A stretch of 17,436 nucleotides of DNA, from positions 724,472-741,907 of the forward strand of contig PJRA01000274.1 in NCBI GenBank assembly GCA_016987375.1. The letters are read 5' to 3'. The stretch is from Brachionus koreanus (Eukaryota; Rotifera; Eurotatoria; Ploima; Brachionidae). The translations under genes and the position numbers were made by a program. Under the pieces are notes generated by a model. That model did not search any database and had not been told where the DNA came from. It saw only the letters and a list, made by a program, of their open reading frames with translations. Each line of letters opens with the position of its first letter. Position 1 is the first letter of the stretch. Shown in pieces: positions 10,079 through 17,436 of this stretch.

Positions 10079-10492
10079 ATGTCATCTGGTATGCATTCTA
10101 GTTACGGATGCTTTAAATCAAAAACCGAAAAATATTCATATTCATCTCTTAGAGGCATTTTAAACATAAGTTGCATAACTCACCAACTAAACTCTTTTGC
10201 CACAAATTTAACAGATTATATTTCATGTTTGGACATAAATCCGATTAGAAAAATGTTCACTAGAGCATTAAGATGGAAAGCATTGCTGACACAAAATCAG
10301 GTGAGCTAATACTAGTTTCTCAAATAGTCTACTAATCAAATACCTATTTATTTAATCTCTCTTTATCACATAAATTACGCTTAAGTGCTTTATAAAACTC
10401 TTTTTTTTTTGATATCACTCATATTTTGTCAGGGCTATAACTATGTAACCACAAGAAATAAAAAAAATTTCAATAGGTTCGATAATTACTAG
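10079..10492 (+). CDS. Tentative two-exon small gene, about 93 aa, unknown function
   Basis: An open frame begins with ATG at 10079, directly after the acceptor-like CATTCTAG, whose TAG is an in-frame stop. It runs 74 codons to 10300 and ends exactly at CAG before GTGAGC, a strong donor. A poly-T and TTTTGTCAG acceptor end at 10432. Joining 10079-10300 to 10433-10492 keeps the frame for another 19 codons and then reaches a stop. The first exon is less A/T-rich than its flanks and reads as a mixed, non-repetitive peptide with Cys, Arg and Trp (a RALRWKALL stretch), unlike other open frames nearby. No domain, signal peptide or membrane segment was recognised. ATG immediately after an AG would suit a spliced-leader acceptor or an internal exon of a larger transcript. 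It could also be chance; confidence is low. Confidence 0.3.
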
Positions 10493-13311
10493 TCAAATGA
10501 GCATTTTAGACGAAAATAAAAAATTTGCTTTGGAAATGTCTCCAAGCCAAATTTGTACACAGAGCATTAGTTTACTAATCTGAACATAATCTTATTTATT
10601 TTTTAAATAAAAAAAAAAGAGAAAAAGTTGACTAAATAGCTTATGGCACTGTTATCATATGAACCTCATCTAAAAAGCTTGTATGCATTTTAACGTTCAT
10701 GTAAGCACTTATATATCTAAGTCTTATATCTTTAGATTATGTAAATTTTTTTTGTCAACTAAATCTTATCTAATTTTAAATTCCAAATTTTTAATTGCTG
10801 ATTTTGATTGCTCTGTTTTTCATGGATGACATTCAGTCTGGGTCATCTGTTTATTACTAAAGTTGTCATTAAACAACAAAAAAAATGCATAAATATACGA
10901 TCTATTGTGTTCAAGTATGTGAGTGTGCTAGCAAATAATATTTTTCAGCAGATGGCAAAAACTGCGGAATTCTTCGGGTCCTATTGAGAGGAAAACAACT
11001 AGTCACATTTAATGACATAGTAGATAAGTGACTATTTAAGCATCACTAATTGGCCATAATAAGTTTAAGCAATTTTAAAATGTAAAATTTGCAGCTCAAC
11101 GATTTCCGACAGGGCACTGTTTAATTACAGTGTATGATAAACTCAAAATTTGAGTATTTACTGATTTTGACAGTTAGTTGTATAATTAGGCATCTAATTG
11201 TTCACGGCTAGGGCAAATTAGCTCAAAACTTTTCATATGTGCTCAAATAATACGGCTATTGATATTCTTAAGCACTTAATCTTTTAAAATCAAATTTTAC
11301 CACACTATAACAATCAATGAAAAGATAAATCACCATCAAAAATCAAAAATTAGAGTTTAATTATTTTGGTCGAATTAAAAATAAAAAAAATCCCTAGTTA
11401 AATATTTAAAAATCATGATTTTTTCTTAATGACGAGTGTTCGAGCCTTTCTTATGGATTAACTGCCAAACAAGGTGTTAAAGGTACGCATCATTGTCTTA
11501 CTATTTGACAAAAATATTAAGATAATAATAAGCTCATCTAAAAATATCGGTGCTCAATTTCCTGAAATCAATATTGACTTACTTAAGAAACAAAAAAGAA
11601 AACAAATATTCCTTAAGAAGTGTCTAAAAAAATTACTTACTATTTGTTGACGCTGATATGTGCAACCATTTTTGCTTGAACGAAACGCTCGATTGTACGA
11701 AAAATTTGTATCTTGGTTTGCATAAAACTGAGTCGTTAAAATAATTGTGTGGATAAATGCAATAGGTTTTTTCGAGAAAAAAGTTTGTCTAAGCCTCCAT
11801 ATTTATACCCAAAATTGAAAAAAAAAAAAACTAAAAATTTAAATTTTTGTTATTTCTTTGTTATTTTAATTTCTTTTCCCTTTAAAAAAAAAAGAAATAT
11901 TATTGATATTTCAAAAAAATATATAAAGAAAAGAGCTGAGTTATTGTTAATGTTTTGTGTTTTGAAATAAATAAAAAAAATTCAAATAATATTGTCTTTT
12001 TAATAAATTTTAATTATTAAGATTGCTTTTGTTTGAAATTTTGAAAGAAAATTCAATTCAACAACATAAAAAGAAAATAGGAATGAAAGAGCGAAATAAA
12101 CGGTTTAAAGGGATCCTTGAGTTGCTCGACAAATGAGAAAAATATATTAGCGATGTCTAATTGTTCCATCGTGTTAAGCACAAAAGCATCTTTTGAGACA
12201 CTTTTGTGAAGAATTAGTAGAAAGAAAAACAAAGCAAATTCAAAAAAGAAAAAAGAAATAATAAGAGAAAAAAAAAGCAAAGAACAATTCAAGTTGAAGC
12301 TTTTTTATTTCAAATTTAAAAAATAAATAAGAAAAGAATTCATTGATTTTTTTATTTATTATTTTCAAATGCTTCTTATTGTTATATTAAAATAAAAATA
12401 AAATATAAAGAAAAACTTATTCATTCTCATTGTAGGGTTTGTGGCTACCCTTTATTATTAATGATAGAGCTAGTATTTAATAAAATTTTAATCTTTTTAG
12501 TTTTCTGAAAACTTTCATTGAGAGTTTTGAAAAATTTTAGTCATACAAATGAATATGAATTTTGATCAACAATTTTAATATTATCATTTATAAAAGAAAT
12601 CAAGGTAATGAAACTAGATCATAGACATTTATTCTATTTAAGCAATTTTTCAATAATTTTCAAATCAATTTATTTTTTACTAAGATAAATCGAGATAAAA
12701 AATGTCAGCTATTTATTTTATAATTTGAAAATTAAAATGTAAATAAAAATTATTCTCACATTTTGTTATTTTAGCTTTTAATTTGAAATTTGGTTTAGAA
12801 ATAAACTATTAACTAGACTCTTGATTACAACTAAGTGTCCAGACTGAAGTCGACTAAGATTGCAAGTAAAATTTCACCTGTCTAATCCGGATTTTCGCGA
12901 ATATTTTGGCTAAGAAAACACTCATCAATTAACTCCTGGCTATCGAGTAAATAGTCTACTATTAAAAAACAAATATTAACCAAATTTATTAACCTCTGTT
13001 TGGAAGGTAAATACTCAAAATGTTTGCATTTTTATTTTGACAAAACGATATGTTTACTTTTTTAATCTTAGATATGTTTGCTTTTTATTTTTGTCTTTAT
13101 CATACATGTTTTTAGAAAGGAAACTCTTTTGAATAGATAGGAAATTTTCCGGCATTCAAATTTTTTACTAGTAAATATTTGAATTGACACTGTTATAAAT
13201 TCATATACAGGTGTGCTAAATAAGAGGATTGAGAGAAAATATTTTATTTATTGAAATTTAAATTGTTTTATTAAAATATCTAAGAAAATATTTTTCTTTA
13301 AAAAAAAAAAA
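10493..13311. other. Gene-poor AT-rich stretch between the tentative small gene and the claudin-like cluster
   Basis: No convincing gene was found. The plus frame at 11749-11970 is Lys/Phe low complexity. The minus frame at 12053-12292 is mostly Phe/Leu-rich, but about 12090-12210 is less A/T-rich and translates to a mixed peptide (around EQLDIANIFFSFVEQ). That could be a remnant exon but has no recognisable family. The right end probably includes the 3' UTR of the minus-strand claudin-like gene ending at 13312. Confidence 0.45.
13267..13272 (-). promoter_or_regulatory. Candidate poly(A) signal of claudin-like gene 3
   Basis: AATAAA on the minus strand lies about 40 bases past the TAG stop at 13312-13314. 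Two more overlapping AATAAA copies follow at 13244-13253. The cluster of signals directly after a stop supports the end of this gene model. Confidence 0.5.
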
Positions 13312-14672
13312 CTAATCGTCATCTTCTGAATCTCTGCGTGAAAAATCTGTCCTAATGGGATTATAAAAATAGGACAAAGAACATATAAAGCTCAATGCAG
13401 TTGCAGCATAAAGAGTTGCAGATGAACGCGATTTGCTATCAGGAACTTCGGTTTCAACTTTGTTGATCACTTAAAAATTTAAATCAATTAGTCTTTTGAT
13501 TGAAGCTCTAATAAACATTTGTGTTCATTCCCAAAAAGTAATGTTTCAAAAAAAGAGATTTTAGCTTAATAGAACTTCAAAAATTAAATCATTTAAGTGA
13601 CTAATTCAAGGTAATAAAAGACTCCAACTGTGTACTAATTTAATATTTGAATTCCAACTGTTTTATTGATTTATTAAAAAATTGTTTCCGTCTTTTGATC
13701 TAAATAGTCAATAAGCTCTAAAAAAAAATTACATGCTTCTGTATTTTAAGGAATTTTCGGAATTTAATAGAAATTTAATACAGAATTTAGCAGAAAAAAA
13801 ATCAGGTCACTTCATTCCTTTAAGCAGACTGTTATATTAAGCGAAAAATTAATTTCTTACCTTTTTTGTAAATATCGCTTGCATAGACAGTGGCATATTC
13901 AAGTATAATTATTGAAATCAAAAATACTTAAAAATAATTTAACGCTATTTTGACCAAAATCAAAATTAAAATTTACCATTTATCATCATCATAAATCCGA
14001 GAATTTTCTGAACTAGTGGCCTGACTATGTTTGTTAAAGACGTTACAAAAGTAATCATAAAAGCAGATATCAAAATTAAGTACGATGAGACAGAAACCAC
14101 TGCCACAAGATTTACCACTTAAAAAAATTAAAGCCTCAATCATATTTTTTAAATTATCAATTATCAATTCAAAAGACTTAATTAATTTTGTTGAAAAAAA
14201 ATCACTTAACTAAAGCTTTTAAATATGAGAATTCATTTTTAAAAATTCATATTTTTTTTAGAATGTAAAAAGCTAATAGTTTGTTTAAAATTCATCTAGA
14301 TTTTTTGATAATAAAATCAATAAAATTTAAAGAGTCTCTTCCTTTAAAATATTAAATTCTTTTCTTCAATCAATATTGATATCAAAAATTTGAATTAGGA
14401 ACTATTAATTTCCTGGTCTATAATAATTATTAAAAAATACCTTTAAAAAATATTATTGTATCAATTTTGATATTGAAAAAACTGGTCCAGAAACAAGATA
14501 TGTATGCTTTTGTAAAAGAAAAACTTGAACATTGCATATTTATAAAGTCTTGAATACAACTTATCTTATTGTCAAAAAATATTATTGTTTTTAGTATTCC
14601 AAGTCCTTCGAGAACACCAGTTGCTATCAGTAGCGAATAAGAAATATAAGTTATCACTTCACTCAGACCCAT
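13312..14672 (-). CDS. Claudin/PMP22-like four-pass membrane protein, copy 3 (198 aa, four exons)
   Basis: Exons on the minus strand are 14672-14441, 14117-13977, 13926-13861 and 13469-13312. All junctions are GT-AG in phase 1, and the sum is 597 bp. Predicted membrane segments lie at about 4-32, 81-106, 116-140 and 163-182, the usual tetraspan claudin layout. The first extracellular loop retains two cysteines (C48 and C60, then FW) where copies 1 and 2 have GIFQRC...CxWW, but the GIF part has become DFINMQ and an extra C39 is present. Exon 3 (TM3) is 66 bp, as in the other copies, and YNPIR after TM4 matches YNPLR of copy 1. The tail is longer and ends in acidic residues, with no claudin-type PDZ-binding end. 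Introns 1 (323 bp) and 3 (391 bp) are expanded while intron 2 is 50 bp. The protein is likely in the plasma membrane, in cell contacts or signalling, by family resemblance only. The exon model is mine; RNA data could move a junction. Confidence 0.78.
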
Positions 14673-14901
14673 TTTTTATTTAAAACAAAATTCAACTTTA
14701 AAGCTTTCAATTTAAATTTATGATAAAAAAAGTTAACAAATATAGAAAATTTTTATTAATTAATTCAAAAATATCAAATATCTCTATTAACTACGATACA
14801 ATAAATTAAACGATCCAGTTATCGTTTACAAAAAATAGAAATTTTTGCAAAATTTGGCAAATAGACAATTTACACCATTTACACTCCATCTTAATTTTTT
14901 T

Positions 14902-14907
14902 TTTATT
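14902..14907 (-). promoter_or_regulatory. AATAAA overlapping the stop codon of claudin-like gene 2
   Basis: The minus strand reads TAAATAAA, so a canonical poly(A) hexamer begins on the last base of the TAA stop. If used, the 3' UTR would be only about 10-30 bases. The gap to the next start is only 234 bp, so a short UTR is plausible. Confidence 0.35.
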
Positions 14908-15670
14908 TAATCATCAAATGATTTAGAATTGTTGCAGCAAAAAAGTATGGTTGTCAGAAAATAGCCGGCACTTGCAGCATAAAGAATCCAATAGGACCAT
15001 GAGAACAAAATTGGTGACTTATGATCCGCTTTAAAAACAAAAATTTTAATTAGGTTTTATTTATTTTTGAAGATACTCGACTTACGGGTTATTTTGGCTT
15101 CTTTAGCATAAAAAAATGTGTAGACAATTATAATTGAAATCAAAATCAAAGCTTAAATTGAATAAAAATTAGAAATTTTGTTTAACTTGAATTGAGATAT
15201 TGTTACAATTAATGGTTGTAAGTACTCCTAGGAAAAGGTTAAGAGATTTGGTTTTAAATCTTTCAACTAGACTAAGCAAAAAAAATATCCCAATGAGACC
15301 AATTACTCCAATTGATGCCAAAGATAAAACAACACAAATTTGAAGAGGAACTTAAAATAATGAAATAAAATAAATAAAAAATATCTAATTTATCTTATTT
15401 ACTTGTATCATTTTTGAAAAGATCACTGTTCCACCAATAGCAGGAGGTAAAAGTTTTGACCGAACCATCCAAAGCTTTTGACATAAAAGAACCAACTGCA
15501 TTGATCGAATTTTGAAAATACGCAAGTCCACCACATCGCTGAAATATTCCGTCATGAAGACCAGGAGCATATCGATTCACAACCATATAGCTGGTTAGCA
15601 TGGATATTCCTTGTGCTCCGATTGATGCTAATAAGAATATAAATGTCAAAGATGAAACTACACAGCTCAT
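14907..15670 (-). CDS. Claudin/PMP22-like four-pass membrane protein, copy 2 (199 aa, four exons)
   Basis: Minus-strand exons are 15670-15403, 15350-15207, 15151-15086 and 15028-14907. Introns are 52, 55 and 57 bp, all GT-AG and phase 1, and the coding sum is 600 bp. Residues 3-30, about 93-117, 126-152 and 165-190 are hydrophobic and give the four-pass topology with short cytoplasmic ends. The long first extracellular loop carries HDGIFQRC (39-46) and SCYWW (76-80). GIF-x-x-C is the counterpart of the claudin GLW-x-x-C signature, and the paired cysteines would form the loop disulfide. Spacing between them (31 residues) is much wider than in classical claudins (about 10) or copies 1 and 3 (12-13), so this loop has an insertion. 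TM4 begins with FSWSY, shared with copy 1. NDT at 87-89 is a possible N-glycosylation site. The C-terminus (SFDD) is not a PDZ ligand. By family, a membrane protein of cell contacts; the specific role is unknown. Confidence 0.83.
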
Positions 15671-15754
15671 TTTTTAAAACACTAATTTTCTAAGATTTAA
15701 ATTTTTTTCTAAAAAAAAAATGAAAATAAAATAAAAATATTGAATAGTTACAAC

Positions 15755-15760
15755 TTTATT
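15755..15760 (-). promoter_or_regulatory. Candidate poly(A) signal of claudin-like gene 1
   Basis: AATAAA on the minus strand lies about 50 bases after the TAA stop at 15811-15813 and about 85 bases before the next start codon. This placement suits separate polyadenylation of each cluster member. Confidence 0.5.
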
Positions 15761-15810
15761 TTGAGAAAAAAAATGGTTAAGAAAAAACGGGTTAGTAAAA
15801 TTTGGGTCAA

Positions 15811-16514
15811 TTATTTGAAGCCTCTTAGTGGATTGTACATCAAGAATACCAATGCAAGAATATTTGTTGCTAGGGCTCCAAAGAGTGTGTAATACGACCA
15901 CGAAAATACTAAAGTGGTTGATACTCCCGCTATCAAAAATAAATTAATTAGTTTAAAATCAACCCTTAAAGTTTTAATTTTTACGAATGACTTTAGTATC
16001 GCCGGCATAGACAAAACTGTAAACAATCAAAATGATGAGCAAAATTAATGCTTAAATTTAATTATTAAAAATTTTCTTAATTCTAATTGAAAAAAAAATT
16101 ACCATTAGCTAGTAAAGCTATGTTCATGGATGGTTTGTAATTTGTTCCTCTTAATTCTGTTATATAACCACTGACCACGCCGAATATCAGAGTGAGTCCA
16201 ATTAAAAACATAGAAATAAATGCTAGAACTGTCACTAATTGCAATGAAGCTTAAATAAAAAATTAACTAGAAGAAAATTTTTGAGTTAAATTAAAATAAC
16301 TCCGATCAGTGTTAAAAGTATCTGCGCTCCACCATAGACACTTAAATGTGTATGGGTCTTGAGTGACCGGATATACACAACGCTGAAAAATTCCTTCATG
16401 AAGAGTGGTAAAATTTCGACTATCAATCATGTGACTGCTTAGAAATGAAATTAACTCAAAAATTAGAGTCAATTTCATCAACAAATAAGGAAGTATTGTC
16501 TCAAATGTCAACAT
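15811..16514 (-). CDS. Claudin/PMP22-like four-pass membrane protein, copy 1 (181 aa, four exons)
   Basis: Minus-strand exons are 16514-16301, 16249-16103, 16050-15985 and 15929-15811. Introns are 51, 52 and 55 bp with GT-AG ends in phase 1, and the sum is 546 bp. The ATG has A at -3. Hydrophobic segments lie at about 4-27 (weakened by a Lys and two Glu), 76-99, 113-136 and 148-173. The first extracellular loop has HEGIFQRC (39-46) and CLWW (59-62), equivalent to the GLW..C..C signature of claudins; the upstream Trp of classical claudins is absent. NFT at 34-36 is a possible N-glycosylation site. TM3 occupies exon 3 (66 bp), a short second loop follows, and TM4 starts with FSWSY. The protein ends YNPLRGFK without a PDZ ligand. 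Length is slightly below vertebrate claudins (about 207 aa or more). It lies first in a head-to-tail array, 140 bp from copy 2. Family assignment rests on topology and motif; barrier or adhesion function is inferred. Confidence 0.84.
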
Positions 16515-17347
16515 TTTAGCTCAATTTTAAAACTTATAAAATAAAAAATATTATAGAAAAAATATTAAAATATTTTAAAGTTTTGAACTGATATATATGA
16601 AACGATCCCTATAAAGAATTCCTTAGATTTCTTAAAATACGAACCGAGCCTCATTGAAATTGGAATTTTCATATGGTTCTTAATTTAGATGTAACGTTAT
16701 TGCTTATGCTCTCAATGTATTTAATTAAAGCTTTTAATGATGATGCCAAGGTCTCTAATGAAAAAGCGTAATCACTTAATTAAATCAACGGGGGATTACG
16801 TGGCTTAAAGGCATTAAAAATACTCATGACACTATCCGTAAATTTATTAACTTGAAAAAAAATTAGAACTTATGAATAAATTAAAATATTGAACTTTAAT
16901 TAATTTACCTATAGATGAATGAATTTAACGTTATAAATAAAAGATAAATATTCTAATCTACCTGTACGAGTTAAATCGATTTTTTTGACCTTATTTCTTT
17001 GACATTAAAAATTCAAACTACTTCAAGTAAAATTAAACTGACAAAAATCGCTCATTGTTTCGTATTAATTCAGGTCTTTGAATTTGATTGACAAGCTCGT
17101 CAAAGCAAAATTTATGAAGTTTATAAACTGTTATATAAATTAATTAATTAATTTAATTAAAATAAAATTTATTTATTAGACTGGTATTTAAAAAATTTTT
17201 TCACTAGGAAAAATTTAATAAAAAAAGTAAAAATTTTTAAAAATGGATAATACATATATTGTTTTTTAATCAAGACTAGCTCGGTAATTTATCTAATAGT
17301 ATAATATCAACCATGTTGAAAAAAAATCTTAGTAGTAGTAGTAGTAT
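16515..17347. other. Upstream flank of the claudin-like cluster, no gene seen
   Basis: No open frame of note on either strand. A moderately complex pocket at about 16640-16830 contains a GGGGGATTACGTGG stretch (a GGATTA Otx/Bicoid-type word next to ACGTG) and TAATTAA homeodomain-type words. It could include the promoter of the minus-strand array, but no TATA/initiator pair can be assigned with confidence. The remainder is A/T-rich filler. Confidence 0.4.
17331..17345. repeat. (AGT)5 microsatellite
   Basis: Five AGT units sit exactly at the boundary between A/T-rich flank and the GC-richer terminal segment. On the minus strand they read as TAC/ACT/CTA repeats depending on frame. Confidence 0.8.
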
Positions 17348-17436
17348 ATGAGCTGTAGGGATTGTTGTACCCCAAACAGTAGTGTCAGTAAACGCCTTGC
17401 TATGACAGCCTGTGGCGATGTTGTTTGGCTGTTTTA
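17348..17436. other. GC-richer segment running off the right edge, unidentified
   Basis: About 47% GC here (40 of the last 86 bases by hand count) against roughly 25% around it. A plus frame from ATG at 17348 stays open to the edge (29 codons, Cys-containing), and one minus frame is also open through the segment, so coding strand cannot be decided. An inverted repeat ACAGCC (17405-17410) and GGCTGT (17427-17432) is present. It may be the start or end of a gene exon, or the terminus of a dispersed repeat; no family was recognised. Confidence 0.35.

Noticed and set aside
11749..11970. Plus-strand 73-codon frame
   Set aside because: Lys/Phe/Ile-rich sequence from A and T homopolymers, with nothing recognisable.
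13973..14167. Minus-strand 64-codon frame as a separate small protein
   Set aside because: It is the wrong frame of claudin-like copy 3 exon 2 plus part of intron 1; the spliced frame encodes TM2 and matches the paralogues.
15385..15570. Minus-strand 61-codon frame overlapping claudin-like copy 2
   Set aside because: Out-of-frame shadow of exon 1, which carries the GIFQRC motif in the other frame.
15674..15901. Minus-strand 75-codon frame
   Set aside because: Out-of-frame shadow of exon 4 of claudin-like copy 1 running into its 3' UTR.
16263..16300. Unspliced C-terminal extension of claudin-like copy 1 exon 1
   Set aside because: Reading through gives a one-helix fragment; a GT-AG intron here joins in phase to an exon encoding TM2, as in the paralogues.
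1..17436. CRISPR array, bacterial operon, rRNA or autonomous transposon
   Set aside because: No regularly spaced direct repeats, ribosome binding sites, rRNA blocks, transposase or reverse-transcriptase motifs were seen; the gene structure is eukaryotic.

Overview
The window looks like AT-rich (roughly 25-30% GC by eye) nuclear DNA from a small-genome invertebrate animal. It holds an unmistakable metazoan Sox HMG-box gene and spliceosomal introns of 50-57 bp with GT-AG ends. No bacterial signals are seen. The composition and intron size would suit a monogonont rotifer such as Brachionus, or an astigmatan mite, but the sequence alone does not settle the species.

Layout from left to right. Bases 1-2674 are AT-rich with no convincing gene. 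At 2675-4510 on the minus strand is an uninterrupted 611-codon SoxB-type transcription factor with polyQ, acidic and polySer tracts. Bases 4511-10078, upstream of the Sox start, have no convincing gene but contain pockets of more complex sequence. These include GA-rich tracts, an ATCA/ATCG tetranucleotide run, an octamer motif, a perfect 8-bp hairpin, and two palindromes made of head-to-head Sox-type cores. This stretch is the obvious candidate for Sox cis-regulation. At 10079-10492 on the plus strand there is a weak two-exon gene candidate. Bases 10493-13311 are again mostly empty.

From 13312 to 16514 on the minus strand lie three tandem, head-to-tail four-exon genes, reconstructed here by hand from splice sites and frame. 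They encode 181-, 199- and 198-aa four-pass membrane proteins of the PMP22/claudin type. All introns are phase 1 and at matching positions. Exon 3 is exactly 66 bp in all three genes, so they are tandem duplicates. The third copy has the most eroded loop motif and two expanded introns. The rest, to 17436, is AT-rich until a sharp shift to about 47% GC over the last ~87 bases, which may be the edge of another gene or a repeat element.

The Sox gene is a nuclear regulator and the claudin-like cluster encodes membrane proteins. Nothing in the sequence links them beyond proximity and shared strand. No CRISPR, rRNA, tRNA or autonomous transposon was recognised.
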